A program made the translations under genes and the position numbers. The notes beneath the pieces are model-generated. The model was not told where the DNA came from and searched no databases. It was given only the letters and a program-made list of their open reading frames with translations. A stretch of DNA of 64,000 nt, from positions 2,542,001-2,606,000 of the forward strand of contig NZ_FOZE01000001.1 of assembly GCF_900113225.1 (NCBI RefSeq), read 5' to 3'. Position 1 is the stretch's first letter; every line of letters starts with the position of its first letter. Of the stretch, positions 8,077 to 16,731 are shown piece by piece. The stretch comes from Mitsuaria sp. PDC51 (GTDB lineage: Bacteria; Pseudomonadota; Gammaproteobacteria; Burkholderiales; Burkholderiaceae_C).

Positions 8077-8588
8077 CGGATGCACTCCACCCGCCTCAGC
8101 TGCTGACGACCGCGCATGTCCGCGGCGCGTTCTCCTGCGGACACGTCGTCCTCGACGCGTGGCTCCAGCAGCGGGCGGAATCCAACCAGGCCAGCGGTGC
8201 ATCCAGGACCTATGTCGTCGCCACGGCGCGCGGCATCGTGATCGGTTACTACTCGATCGCGCCAACGGCGCTCGAGGCGCGCTTCGCCAAGGGCGCGCTG
8301 CGTCGCAACGCGCCAACGCCCATCCCGATGTACCTGCTGGGGCGCCTGGCCGTGGACGCGTCATGGAACGGCCGGGGCATCGGCGCCGCCTTGCTGCAGG
8401 ACGCACGATCCCGCGCCGAAGAGGCTTCACGGATCGCCGGCGGCAAGGGCCTGCTCTGCCACGCGATCGATCATCGTGCCAAGGCGTTCTACATCCGGCA
8501 GGGATTCGCGTCGTCACCCATGGAGCCTCTGATGCTCATGCTCGCTCTTTCCCCAACGGCCCCGCGCCGTCCCCCACCATGCGCATGA
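8064..8588 (+). CDS. GNAT-family acetyltransferase toxin (TacT-like)
   Basis: A 174-residue GNAT acetyltransferase. In the TacT family the reaction is acetyl-CoA-dependent acetylation of the amino group of charged tRNA, blocking translation. The acetyl-CoA loop is RLAVDASWNGRGIGAALLQD (Q/R-x2-G-x-G/A type), preceded by YVVATARGIVIGYYSIAP and followed by KAFYIRQGF, which carries the conserved Tyr. It overlaps its antitoxin upstream and its last 53 bases overlap the end of the convergent LysR gene. Assignment as toxin rests on pairing with DUF1778. Confidence 0.82.
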   Translation: MGDLTDALHPPQLLTTAHVRGAFSCGHVVLDAWLQQRAESNQASGASRTYVVATARGIVIGYYSIAPTALEARFAKGALRRNAPTPIPMYLLGRLAVDASWNGRGIGAALLQDARSRAEEASRIAGGKGLLCHAIDHRAKAFYIRQGFASSPMEPLMLMLALSPTAPRRPPPCA

Positions 8589-9447
8589 GCACCGCCGCCG
8601 TGCGCTGCATCAGCGGCGTCGCGCGCTTGCTGGTCGGGGTGACCAGGCAGAGCGTGCTCTGGATGTCCGCCCGCGCGAACGGCGTCGTGACCAGACGCTC
8701 CGGCCGCTCGTAGATCTGCAGCGCGTCCTCGCCCAGCGCCGCGTGGCCGATGCCCGCCGCGACGCAGTCCAGGATCGCCGGCACGCTCGCCACCTCCCAG
8801 CGCACGTCCAGCTGCACGCCCGCCATCGCCGCCGCCTGCTCCATCAGCGCGCGGAAGATGTGCCCCCGCTGCGGCATCACCAGCGGATAGCGGGACAACT
8901 GCGACAGCGTCGGCGGCCGCGCCGGCGCCTGGTCCTTGGGGCTCACCAGGCACAGCCGCTCGCGGCGCAGCGGCAGGATCTCCAGCGCCGGCAGCGGCTC
9001 CGGGTTGTAGACCAGCGCCAGGTCGGTGCGCCCGGTCAGCAGCCACTCGGTCAGGTGCACCGAGAAACCCTCCATGATCGTCAGCCGCGCCTGCGGCATC
9101 TCCGCCTGGAACGCCCGGATCAGCGCCAGCGTGTGCAAGCGCGCCAGCGTCGGCGGCATCGCGATCGTGATCTGCCCCACCGGCTCGCTGCGGCGCGAGC
9201 GCAGGTCGTCCTTCGCGTGGCTCACCAGGTTGAGGATGTCCTGCCCGTGCTGCAGCAGCCGCCGCCCCGCCTCGGTCAGCGCCACGCCGCGCCCGTTGCG
9301 CAGCAGCAGGGTCTCGTGCAGCTCCGTCTCCAGCGCCCGCACCTGCCGGCTCAGGGCCGGCTGCGCCACGCCAAGCACCATCGCGGCCTTGCTGAAGCTG
9401 CCGTGTTCGGCGACATGGACGAAGGTTTCCAGCTGGGTCAGGTTCAT
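8536..9447 (-). CDS. LysR-family regulator of the adjacent catabolic operon
   Basis: A 303-residue LysR-type regulator: N-terminal winged helix-turn-helix (MNLTQLETFVHVAEHGSFSK, then LGVAQPALSRQVRALE) and a C-terminal periplasmic-binding-like effector domain. It is divergent from the protocatechuate 4,5-cleavage operon that starts at 9613, so it is the probable activator, responding to a pathway intermediate; the effector is inferred. A 165-bp region with inverted repeats separates the two. The gene ends inside the 3' end of the GNAT toxin gene. Confidence 0.85.
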   Translation of the reverse strand: MNLTQLETFVHVAEHGSFSKAAMVLGVAQPALSRQVRALETELHETLLLRNGRGVALTEAGRRLLQHGQDILNLVSHAKDDLRSRRSEPVGQITIAMPPTLARLHTLALIRAFQAEMPQARLTIMEGFSVHLTEWLLTGRTDLALVYNPEPLPALEILPLRRERLCLVSPKDQAPARPPTLSQLSRYPLVMPQRGHIFRALMEQAAAMAGVQLDVRWEVASVPAILDCVAAGIGHAALGEDALQIYERPERLVTTPFARADIQSTLCLVTPTSKRATPLMQRTAAVLMRMVGDGAGPLGKERA

Positions 9448-9473
9448 GCGGCGATGCTCTCACGATCCGGCAT

Positions 9474-9542
9474 GGCCAGACCATCCGGTCCATGCCCGAT
9501 CGGAATATCAGCTAGTGGAAGCTAGAACTGGATCGTCTGGCC
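9474..9542. promoter_or_regulatory. Candidate LysR operator and divergent promoter region
   Basis: Inverted repeats GGCCAGAC (9474-9481) and GTCTGGCC (9535-9542) flank a locally AT-richer stretch with CTAG-N6-CTAG (around 9511). TCCGGTC at 9484 and its complement GACCGGA near 9544 give a second pair. The position between the divergent LysR gene and operon is where such regulators bind. Confidence 0.4.
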
Positions 9543-9612
9543 CGACCGGACCAGAATCCGCCGCAATCCCTCCCCCGCCCCTCCGACCTCGACCTCCAAC
9601 GGAACCCCGCTC

Positions 9613-10308
9613 GTGATCGCCCCCCTCTCCGGCATTTCCTCGATGGCCACCCGCGTGCTGCTGGCCGAGCTGTCCGCCGCCTACACCGCCGCGCACGGCC
9701 TGGAGATCCGCTTCGAGTCGATCGGCGGCGTCGATGCCGCCCGTCGCGTCGAGGCCGGCGAGGCGGTCGACCTCGTCGTCCTGGCCGCCGACGCGATGGC
9801 CCGCCTGGCGGCCGCCGGCCGCCTGCGGGCCGGCTCGCTGCGGCCGATCGCGGATTCGCCGATGTACGTCGCCGCACCCGAGGGTCAGGCACGGCCCGCC
9901 GTCGACAGCGCCGACGCGCTGCGCCAGGCGCTGCTGGATGCGCGCGCTATCGGTTACTCGACCGGCCCCAGCGGCCAGGCCCTGCTGGCCCTGCTGGCGG
10001 ACTGGGGGCTGAAGGAGGCGCTGGCCGCGCGCCTGCGCCAGTCGCCCGCGGGCGTCCCCGTCGCGACGATGGTCGCCCAGGGCGATGTCGACCTGGGTTT
10101 CCAGCAGCTCAGCGAACTGCTGGGCCATCCGGGCGTGACGCTGCTGGGCCCGATGCCACCCGGCCTGGAGATCGTCACCCGCTTCACCGCCGCCGTCGCC
10201 GCCAACAGCGGCGAACCCGCCACCGCGCAGCGGGTCGTCGACGACTTTGCCTCGGCCCACCACGACGCGCTGCGCCGTCGACTCGGGCTGGCCACGCCGG
10301 CGGCCTGA
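9613..10308 (+). CDS. ModA-like substrate-binding-domain protein without signal peptide
   Basis: A 231-residue protein with the fold signature of molybdate-type solute-binding proteins ([66 protein letters not shown]). It lacks a signal peptide, so it should be cytoplasmic, perhaps a ligand sensor or enzyme accessory rather than a transporter subunit; no ABC permease or ATPase is nearby. The start is a GTG with a weak purine-rich region upstream. It is the first gene of the protocatechuate operon, a position similar proteins take in other Burkholderiales clusters. Exact role unknown. Confidence 0.75.
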   Translation: MIAPLSGISSMATRVLLAELSAAYTAAHGLEIRFESIGGVDAARRVEAGEAVDLVVLAADAMARLAAAGRLRAGSLRPIADSPMYVAAPEGQARPAVDSADALRQALLDARAIGYSTGPSGQALLALLADWGLKEALAARLRQSPAGVPVATMVAQGDVDLGFQQLSELLGHPGVTLLGPMPPGLEIVTRFTAAVAANSGEPATAQRVVDDFASAHHDALRRRLGLATPAA

Positions 10309-10358
10309 AGCGAGCCCCCTTCTACCGCCCACCGTCCACCGCCCACCAGGAATCCGCC

Positions 10359-11042
10359 ATGTACGAACTCGGCGTCGTCTACCGCAACATCACCCGCGCC
10401 GACCGCACGGCCGCCGACGCGCTCGGCCACTTCGGCGCCGCGACGGTCCATGAGGCGCTCGGCCGGGTCGGTCTGCTCAAGCCCTACATGCGGCCGATCC
10501 AGACCGGCGTGTCGGTGTCGGGCACCGCCGTCACCGTGCTGCTGCAGCCCGGCGACAACTGGATGCTGCATGTCGCCGCCGAGCAGATCCGCGAGGGCGA
10601 CATCGTCGTCGCCGCCGTCACCGCCGAGTGCAGCGACGGCTACTTCGGCGACCTGCTCGCCACCTCCTTCAAGGCGCGCGGCGCTCGCGCGCTGGTCATC
10701 GACGCCGGCGTCCGCGACGTGCGCACGCTCAACGAGATGGGCTTCCCGGTCTGGAGCCGGTGCATCTCGGCCAAGGGCACGATCAAGGCGACGCCCGGCT
10801 CGGTCAACATCCCGGTCGTGTGCGCCGGCGCGCTGGTCCATCCCGGCGACGTGATCGTCGCGGACGACGACGGCATCGTCTGCGTCCCCGCCACGATGGC
10901 GTCCAAGACGCTGGACGCCGCCGCCGCCCGCGAGGCCAACGAGGGCGCCAAGCGCGACCAGTTCGCCGCCGGCGTGCTCGGACTGGACCTGTACAAGATG
11001 CGCGAGCCGCTGGCCAAGGCCGGCCTGCGCTACATCGACTGA
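10359..11042 (+). CDS. ligK: 4-carboxy-4-hydroxy-2-oxoadipate aldolase / oxaloacetate decarboxylase
   Basis: A 227-residue class II aldolase of the RraA-like fold. It cleaves 4-carboxy-4-hydroxy-2-oxoadipate to pyruvate and oxaloacetate, the last step of protocatechuate 4,5-cleavage and of gallate catabolism (LigK, GalC, PmdF). Visible motifs are [32 protein letters not shown] and the metal/substrate segment [12 protein letters not shown], where the Arg-Asp pair is characteristic. Length and start fit the family. It sits second in the operon, followed by an unusual tandem repeat and the Bug protein. Confidence 0.92.
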   Translation: MYELGVVYRNITRADRTAADALGHFGAATVHEALGRVGLLKPYMRPIQTGVSVSGTAVTVLLQPGDNWMLHVAAEQIREGDIVVAAVTAECSDGYFGDLLATSFKARGARALVIDAGVRDVRTLNEMGFPVWSRCISAKGTIKATPGSVNIPVVCAGALVHPGDVIVADDDGIVCVPATMASKTLDAAAAREANEGAKRDQFAAGVLGLDLYKMREPLAKAGLRYID

Positions 11043-11083
11043 TCCGGCCAGTCCGCCCGCCGTCCCTGGTTCCCGCAGTTCCC

Positions 11084-11149
11084 CTGAAGTCGCCCTGAAG
11101 TCCCTCTGAAGTCCCTCTGAAGTCCCTCTGAAGTCCCTCTGAAGTCCCC
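11084..11149. repeat. 11-bp tandem repeat, six copies
   Basis: CTGAAGTCCCT and close variants begin at 11084, 11095, 11106, 11117, 11128 and 11139. The four middle copies are identical; the first and last differ at the end. The array lies in the 188-bp gap between ligK and the Bug gene, and its period is close to one helical turn, so each copy faces the same side of the DNA. Confidence 0.9.
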
Positions 11150-11230
11150 CGCAGTCCCCACCGCAGTCCCCCTCCCCCGAACGGCCCGCCCCGCAGAGGC
11201 CGACGATCGACGCCCCTGGAGACAACGACG

Positions 11231-12268
11231 ATGACCGCACCCCGCCTTCGCGCCCGCCGCACCGCCCTCGCCCGCAGCGGGCAAGTCCTGGCCCTGGCCG
11301 CCGCCGCGCTGCTCGCCGCGGCCCTGCCCCGCCTCGCCACGGCGCAGGCCAGCGCGCCCGCCACCGACTGGCCGACCCGGCCGGTGCGCATCCTCACGCC
11401 CTTCCCGGCCGGTGCCGGTCCGGAAACCGTGGCCCGCGTCGTCGCCGAGAAGCTGTCCAAGAAGTGGGGCAAGCCGGTGATCGTCGAGAACAAGCCCGGC
11501 GCCAACGGCTTCATCGCGATCGACACCTTCAAGCGCGGCGCCACCGACGGCCACGACCTGATCCAGCTGGACAACGCCCACCTGGTCATCTATCCGCACC
11601 TGTTCAAGAAGCTGCCCTACGACCCGGTCAAGGACTTCGACCCGATCGCGCCGCTGTTCAAGGCCTATTTCTTCGTCGGCGTGTCGGCCAACAGCAAGTA
11701 CAAGACCGTCGGCGACATCGTGGCCGATGCCAAGGCCCATCCCGGCGCGCTGAACTACGGCTCCTGGTCGGTCGGCAACCCGGTGCACCTGGGCGCGGCG
11801 CAGCTCGAGGCGATGACCCAGACGCAGATGACGCACGTCGTCTACAAGGAGACGTCGATGCTCTACACGGCCGTGGCCAACGGCGAACTCAACTTCGCCC
11901 TGGGCACGATGGCGACGGCCGGGCCGCTGCAGCGCGCCGGCAAGATCCGCTTCATCGCCATCACCAGCCCGAAGCGCCACCCGGCCTTCCCCGACGTCCC
12001 CACCGTGGCCGAGTCCGGCGGCCCCGCCGGCTACGAGGCCACCGGCTGGACCACCATCGCCGCGCCGCGCGGGCTGCCCAAGGCGGTGCAGGAGCGCATC
12101 CAGCGCGACATCGAGGCTGCGCTGGCCGAGCCCGACATCCGCGAGCGCTATGTCACCTTCGGCTACGACGTCTTCCCGACCACGAAGGAGCAGTACATGG
12201 GCTTCATCTCCGCCGAGTCGGCCAAGTACGCCGCGCTGATCAAGCGCTTCAACCTCTCGCTGGACTGA
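11231..12268 (+). CDS. Bug-family (TctC) tripartite tricarboxylate transporter binding protein
   Basis: A 345-residue periplasmic binding protein. A long basic N-region and hydrophobic core ending near LATAQA form the signal peptide; the mature part begins WPTRPVRILTPFPAGAGPET, the hallmark of Bug proteins, and retains KPGANGFIAIDTF and YDPVKDFDPIAPL. Such proteins bind carboxylates for TctAB membrane subunits, none of which is in the window. Within an aromatic-acid operon it may capture protocatechuate or a pathway acid; the ligand is inferred. The stop is one base before the next start. Confidence 0.88.
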   Translation: MTAPRLRARRTALARSGQVLALAAAALLAAALPRLATAQASAPATDWPTRPVRILTPFPAGAGPETVARVVAEKLSKKWGKPVIVENKPGANGFIAIDTFKRGATDGHDLIQLDNAHLVIYPHLFKKLPYDPVKDFDPIAPLFKAYFFVGVSANSKYKTVGDIVADAKAHPGALNYGSWSVGNPVHLGAAQLEAMTQTQMTHVVYKETSMLYTAVANGELNFALGTMATAGPLQRAGKIRFIAITSPKRHPAFPDVPTVAESGGPAGYEATGWTTIAAPRGLPKAVQERIQRDIEAALAEPDIRERYVTFGYDVFPTTKEQYMGFISAESAKYAALIKRFNLSLD

Positions 12269-12269
12269 C

Positions 12270-13241
12270 ATGAGCACCGCCGCCTCCGATCACGGCCAGC
12301 CGCCGGCGCTGGACGAGCTGCGCGTGGGCCTCGTCGGTTACGGCGAGGTCGGGCGCATCCTGGCCGAGGACCTGCGCGCCGTCGGCGTCGCCGTCAACGC
12401 CTACGACCTGAAGCTGGAGTCACCGTCCGCCGACGCCGACACCATGCGCGAGCACGCCGTGCAGTTCGGCGTCGGGCTCAGCCCCTCGGCCACGATGGTG
12501 GCCACGCCGGCCGACCTGGTCGTGAGCGCCGTCACCGCCAGCCAGACGCTGGACGCGGCGCGCGCCGCCGCCGCGGGCCTGCGGCCCGGCACCTTCGTGC
12601 TGGACTTCAACTCGGCCTCGCCCAAGGCCAAGCGCGAGGCGGCCGAGGCGGTGCAGGCGGCCGGTGGCCGTTATGTCGAGGGAGCGGTGATGACCAGCGT
12701 GCCGCCCTACCGGATCAAGGTCCCGCTGCTGCTGGGCGGTCCGCATGCGGGCGCGATCGCGCCGCTGCTGGCGCGGCTGGGCTTCGCCGCCAGCGTGGGC
12801 AGCGCGGAGCTCGGCATCGTCAGCGCGACCAAGATGTGCCGCAGCGTCATGATCAAGGGCCTGGAGGCCATGATCATCGAGAGCCTCACCGCCGCCCGCC
12901 ATTACGGCGTCGAGGACGCGGTGCTGGCCTCGCTGAAGGAGACCTTCCCCGGCATCGAGTGGGAAAGGCAGGCCGCGTATTTCTTCCAGCGCGTGATCCA
13001 GCACGGCCGGCGCCGCAGCGAGGAGGTGCGCGAGGTCGCGGAGACCGTCCGCGACGCCGGGCTCACGCCCTGGAGCGCCGAAGGCACCGCCGAACGCCAG
13101 GCCTGGATGGCCGACCTGGCCGAGGACGGCCTCTTCGGCCAGCGCGGCGATCCGGCCTTCGGCCGCAGCCCCGACTGGCGCACCGAGGCCGACCGGCTGC
13201 TGGCGCACCTGGCCAAGCCGCGGCTCCCGCCGCACGGCTGA
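12270..13241 (+). CDS. NAD(P)-dependent 6-phosphogluconate-dehydrogenase-like oxidoreductase (DUF1932)
   Basis: A 323-residue beta-hydroxyacid-dehydrogenase-type enzyme: Rossmann motif VGLVGYGEVGRILAEDL near residue 20, the substrate segment DFNSASPKAKREAAEA, and a C-terminal helical DUF1932 domain with the conserved SATKMCRSVMIKGLEAM. Substrate unknown. Its position between the Bug gene and ligI, closely spaced on both sides, ties it to the 4,5-cleavage pathway; related genes occur in similar clusters of other Burkholderiales. It could act on a keto/hydroxy diacid intermediate, which is inference. Confidence 0.8.
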   Translation: MSTAASDHGQPPALDELRVGLVGYGEVGRILAEDLRAVGVAVNAYDLKLESPSADADTMREHAVQFGVGLSPSATMVATPADLVVSAVTASQTLDAARAAAAGLRPGTFVLDFNSASPKAKREAAEAVQAAGGRYVEGAVMTSVPPYRIKVPLLLGGPHAGAIAPLLARLGFAASVGSAELGIVSATKMCRSVMIKGLEAMIIESLTAARHYGVEDAVLASLKETFPGIEWERQAAYFFQRVIQHGRRRSEEVREVAETVRDAGLTPWSAEGTAERQAWMADLAEDGLFGQRGDPAFGRSPDWRTEADRLLAHLAKPRLPPHG

Positions 13242-13309
13242 GCGCTGCGCCTCGCCGACGGCCACCGACTTCCCTCCCCGATTTCCCGCTCTCGCACAAG
13301 GACCCCGCG

Positions 13310-14248
13310 ATGACGCTTCCCACCACCGGCGGCTTCGACAAGACCCCGGGCTGGCTCGACTGGCACTCGAGCCCGTCGACCCCACGCTTCCAGCTGCCCG
13401 AAGGGGCCGTCGACGCGCACTGCCACGTCTTCGGTCCCGGCGCCGAGTTCCCCTACGCGCCCGAGCGCAAATACACGCCCTGCGACGCGGGCAAGGCCCA
13501 GCTCTTCGCGCTGCGCGACCGGCTCGGCTTCAGCCGCAACGTCATCGTGCAGGCGACCTGCCACGGCGACGACAACCGCGCGATGGTCGATGCCTGCCGC
13601 GCCTCGGGCGGCCGCGCCCGCGGCGTGGCCACGGTGCGCCGCGGCGTCACCGACGCGCAGCTGCGCGAGCTGCACGAGGCCGGCGTGCGCGGCGTGCGCT
13701 TCAACTTCGTCAAGCGCCTGGTCGACTCCACGCCTCGCGACGAGTTGATGGAGATCGCCCACCGGGTGAAGGCGCTGGGCTGGCACGTGGTCCTCTACTT
13801 CGAGGCGCCCGACCTGCCCGAGCTGTGGGACTTCTTCGCCGCGCTGCCCACCACCGTCGTCGTCGACCACATGGGCCGGCCCGACGTGACCCAGCCGGTG
13901 GACGGCCCCGCGTTCGCGCTGTTCCTGCGCTTCCTGCGCGAGCATCCCTTCGTCTGGAGCAAGGTCACCTGCCCGGAGCGGCTCTCGGCCAGCGGCCCGC
14001 CGGCGCTGGATGGCGAGACCGAGCCCTACCGCGACGTGATCCCCTTCGCGCGCCACGTCGTCGAGGAGTTCCCGGACCGCGTGCTCTGGGGCACCGACTG
14101 GCCGCACCCCAACCTCAAGGACCACATGCCCGACGACGGCCTGCTGGTCGACCTCATCCCGCGCATCGCGCCCACCGCCGCGCTGCGCCAGCGCCTGCTG
14201 GTCGACAACCCGATGCGGCTGTACTGGCCGGAGGTCTCATCCCGATGA
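13310..14248 (+). CDS. ligI: 2-pyrone-4,6-dicarboxylate hydrolase
   Basis: A 312-residue amidohydrolase-superfamily lactonase that opens 2-pyrone-4,6-dicarboxylate to 4-oxalomesaconate. Signature segments are VDAHCHVFGPGAEFPYAPER, VIVQATCHGDDN, GVRGVRFNFVKRLVD, VVDHMGRPD and GTDWPHPNLKDHMPDDG. The ATG at 13310 follows an AAGGA site and matches the family start; the frame extends upstream but only through the preceding gene. It lies 68 bases after the dehydrogenase and 59 bases before ligA. Confidence 0.92.
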   Translation: MTLPTTGGFDKTPGWLDWHSSPSTPRFQLPEGAVDAHCHVFGPGAEFPYAPERKYTPCDAGKAQLFALRDRLGFSRNVIVQATCHGDDNRAMVDACRASGGRARGVATVRRGVTDAQLRELHEAGVRGVRFNFVKRLVDSTPRDELMEIAHRVKALGWHVVLYFEAPDLPELWDFFAALPTTVVVDHMGRPDVTQPVDGPAFALFLRFLREHPFVWSKVTCPERLSASGPPALDGETEPYRDVIPFARHVVEEFPDRVLWGTDWPHPNLKDHMPDDGLLVDLIPRIAPTAALRQRLLVDNPMRLYWPEVSSR

Positions 14249-14307
14249 GCCCGATGAACCCGACGAGCCAGATGCGCCCGATGGCGAACCGTTTCCAGGA
14301 GACCTCG

Positions 14308-14769
14308 ATGTCGATCGACAAACCCTACCGGGACATCCCCGGCACCACCATCTTCGATGCCGACCAGGCCCGCAAGGGCTACTGGCTCAACCAGTTCTGC
14401 ATGTCGCTGATGAAGGCCGAGAACCGCGCGCGCTTCAAGGCCGACGAGCGCGCCTACCTCGACGAATGGCCGATGACGCCGGCGCAGAAGGAGGCCGTGC
14501 TGGCGCGCGACCTCAACCAGTGCATCCGGCTGGGCGGCAACATCTATTTCCTGGCCAAGATCGGCGCCACCGACGGCCGCAGCTACCAGCAGATGGCCGC
14601 CGGCATGACCGGCATGACCGAGACCGACTACCGCGACATGATGCTGGCCGGCGGGCGCCAGCCCGATGGCACGCCGCGGCGCAAGCGGGTGGACGACGCG
14701 GCCTCCGCGGATGCGAAGCAGGCGACGGCGGGCGACACCCGGGGCGCGACGAAGGGAAATACCCGATGA
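14308..14769 (+). CDS. ligA: Protocatechuate 4,5-dioxygenase alpha subunit
   Basis: A 153-residue small subunit of the extradiol ring-cleavage enzyme. It forms an (alpha-beta)2 complex with LigB and covers the active site. Recognised from IPGTTIFDADQARKGYWLNQ, FCMSLMKAENRARFKADE and LNQCIRLGGNIYFLAKIGAT. The ATG at 14308 has AGGAG 7 bases upstream; an in-frame ATG at 14245 would add a Met/Pro-rich tail. About 25 residues at the C-terminus are Ala/Asp/Thr-rich and go beyond the usual end. The stop overlaps the ligB start as ATGA. Confidence 0.93.
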   Translation: MSIDKPYRDIPGTTIFDADQARKGYWLNQFCMSLMKAENRARFKADERAYLDEWPMTPAQKEAVLARDLNQCIRLGGNIYFLAKIGATDGRSYQQMAAGMTGMTETDYRDMMLAGGRQPDGTPRRKRVDDAASADAKQATAGDTRGATKGNTR

Positions 14770-15662
14770 GCACGCATGCGCGCATCACCGCCTCCGTCTA
14801 CACCTCCCATGTGCCGGCCATCGGCGTGGCCATGGACCAGGGCCGCACGCAGGATCCCTACTGGCAGCCACTGTTCGCGGGCTACGAGGCCTCGCGCCGC
14901 TGGATGGACGCGCACCGGCCGGACGCGATCGTGCTGGTCTACAACGACCATGCCAACGCGTTCAGCCTGGACATGATCCCCACCTTCGCGCTGGGCACCG
15001 CCGAGCGTTACGAGCCCGCCGACGAAGGCTGGGGGCCGCGCGCGGTGCCGCCGGTCCTCGGTCATGGCGAGCTGGCCGCCCACCTCGCGCAGAGCGTGAT
15101 CCAGCAGGACTTCGACCTGACGCTGGTCAACCGCATGACGGTCGACCACGGGCTGACCGTGCCGCTGTCGCTGATGTTCGGCGAGCAGCCCGCCGGCGCG
15201 CCGCACTGGCCGGTGCCGGTGATCCCGCTGGCGGTCAACGTGGTGCAGTACCCGGTGCCCTCGGGCCGGCGCTGCCTGCAGCTGGGACAGGCGATCCGCC
15301 GCGCGGTGGAAAGCTTCGACGCGCCGCTCAAGGTGCAGGTCTGGGGCACCGGCGGCATGAGCCACCAGCTGCAGGGACCGCGCGCCGGCCTCATCAACCA
15401 GACCTGGGACCAGGCCTGGATGGACCGCCTGATCGCCGACCCGCGCGGCCTGTCCGAGATGCCGCACCTGGAGTACGTCCGCGAGGCCGGCTCCGAGGGC
15501 ATCGAGCTGGTGATGTGGCTGATCGCGCGCGGCGCAATGAGCGACCTCGCGGACCTTCCCGGGCTCGACGCCCCGCCACGCGCACCGCGCGTGGCCCACC
15601 GCTTCTATCACGTGCCCGCCTCCAACACGGCGGTCGGCCACCTGATCCTCGAGAACCCCTGA
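14766..15662 (+). CDS. ligB: Protocatechuate 4,5-dioxygenase beta (catalytic) subunit
   Basis: A 298-residue catalytic subunit that uses Fe(II) to open protocatechuate between carbons 4 and 5, giving 4-carboxy-2-hydroxymuconate-6-semialdehyde. The iron ligands are visible as His15 (YTSHVPAIG), His62 (YNDHANAF) and a Glu in the REAGSEGIELVMW segment; the acid-base His lies in GTGGMSHQLQGPRAG. Length and order match LigB/PmdB. It is translationally coupled to ligA through ATGA. A strong hairpin follows before ligC. Confidence 0.94.
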   Translation: MSTHARITASVYTSHVPAIGVAMDQGRTQDPYWQPLFAGYEASRRWMDAHRPDAIVLVYNDHANAFSLDMIPTFALGTAERYEPADEGWGPRAVPPVLGHGELAAHLAQSVIQQDFDLTLVNRMTVDHGLTVPLSLMFGEQPAGAPHWPVPVIPLAVNVVQYPVPSGRRCLQLGQAIRRAVESFDAPLKVQVWGTGGMSHQLQGPRAGLINQTWDQAWMDRLIADPRGLSEMPHLEYVREAGSEGIELVMWLIARGAMSDLADLPGLDAPPRAPRVAHRFYHVPASNTAVGHLILENP

Positions 15663-15676
15663 TCCCTCGCGATCCC

Positions 15677-15698
15677 CGGGGCTCCCATCGGAGCCCCG
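15677..15698 (+). other. Intercistronic hairpin between ligB and ligC
   Basis: A perfect 9-bp stem (CGGGGCTCC / GGAGCCCCG) with a 4-base loop lies 14 bases after the ligB stop codon. It is not followed by a T tract. It probably tunes transcript stability or readthrough into ligC rather than ending transcription. Confidence 0.5.
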
Positions 15699-15715
15699 CC
15701 CCACTGGAGCCTTCC

Positions 15716-16675
15716 ATGTCCACTCCCCTGCGCATCGCGCTGGCCGGCGCCGGCGCCTTCGGCCAGAAGCACCTCGACGCGCTGCGACTCATCGACGGCG
15801 TCGAAGTCGTGTCCCTGATCAGCCGCGACCTCGACAAGACCCGCGAGACCGCCGCCAAGTACGGCATCGACCACGCCACGACCGAGCTCGACGAGGCCCT
15901 CGCGCGGGACGACGTCGACGCCGTCATCCTCTGCACGCCGACACAGCTGCACGCGCGCCAGGCGCTGGCCTGCCTGGACGCCGGCAAGCACGTGCAGGTC
16001 GAGATCCCGCTGTGCGACGTGCTGGCCGAGGGCGAGGCCGTCGTGCGGCGCCAGCGCGAGACCGGCCTGGTCGCCATGTGCGGCCACACCCGCCGCTTCA
16101 ATCCCAGCCACCAGTGGCTCCATCGCCGCATCGCGGCCGGCCAGCTGCGGATCCAGCAGATGGACGTCCAGACCTATTTCTTCCGCCGCACCAACATGAA
16201 TGCGCTGGGCCAGGCCCGCAGCTGGACCGACCACCTGCTGTGGCACCACGCGGCGCACACGGTGGACCTCTTCGCCTGGCAGTGCGGCAGCCCGATCGTC
16301 AAGGCCCATGCGCTGCAGGGTCCGATCCACCCCACGCTGGGCATCGCCATGGACATGAGCCTGCAGCTGCAGGCGGCCAATGGCGCGATCTGCACGCTGT
16401 CGCTGTCCTTCAACAACGAAGGGCCACTGGGCACCTTCTTCCGCTACATCGGCGACACCGGCACCTACATCGCCCGCTACGACGACCTGGTCACCGGCAA
16501 GGACGAGATCATCGACGTCAGCCAGGTGGATGTGTCCATGAACGGCATCGAGCTGCAGGACCGCGAGTTCGTCGCCGCGATCCGCGAGGGCCGCGAGCCG
16601 GTCGCCAGCGTCGCGCAGGTGCTGCCCTGCTACCAGGTGCTGCACGACCTCGAGCGCGAGTTGACGGCCGGCTGA
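15716..16675 (+). CDS. ligC: 4-carboxy-2-hydroxymuconate-6-semialdehyde dehydrogenase
   Basis: A 319-residue Gfo/Idh/MocA-fold NAD(P)-dependent dehydrogenase that oxidises the ring-cleavage semialdehyde to 2-pyrone-4,6-dicarboxylate. The cofactor motif is GAGAFGQKHLDALR near residue 11; conserved segments are VILCTPTQLHARQAL, CGHTRRFNPSH and WHHAAHTVDLFAWQCG. The ATG at 15716 is preceded by TGGAGCC. As the last gene of the cluster it completes the conversion of protocatechuate to the pyrone used by LigI. LigC-type function is supported by both sequence and operon position. Confidence 0.92.
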   Translation: MSTPLRIALAGAGAFGQKHLDALRLIDGVEVVSLISRDLDKTRETAAKYGIDHATTELDEALARDDVDAVILCTPTQLHARQALACLDAGKHVQVEIPLCDVLAEGEAVVRRQRETGLVAMCGHTRRFNPSHQWLHRRIAAGQLRIQQMDVQTYFFRRTNMNALGQARSWTDHLLWHHAAHTVDLFAWQCGSPIVKAHALQGPIHPTLGIAMDMSLQLQAANGAICTLSLSFNNEGPLGTFFRYIGDTGTYIARYDDLVTGKDEIIDVSQVDVSMNGIELQDREFVAAIREGREPVASVAQVLPCYQVLHDLERELTAG

Positions 16676-16731
16676 TCCTCGGCTGACCACCGGCGGGGGG
16701 TCGGCGCGGTTAGGATGGCCGCCTCGTCCCC

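Noticed and set aside
11084-11149. Tandem repeat considered as a CRISPR-like array
   Set aside because: Units are 11 bp and adjacent with no spacers, and no cas genes are present.
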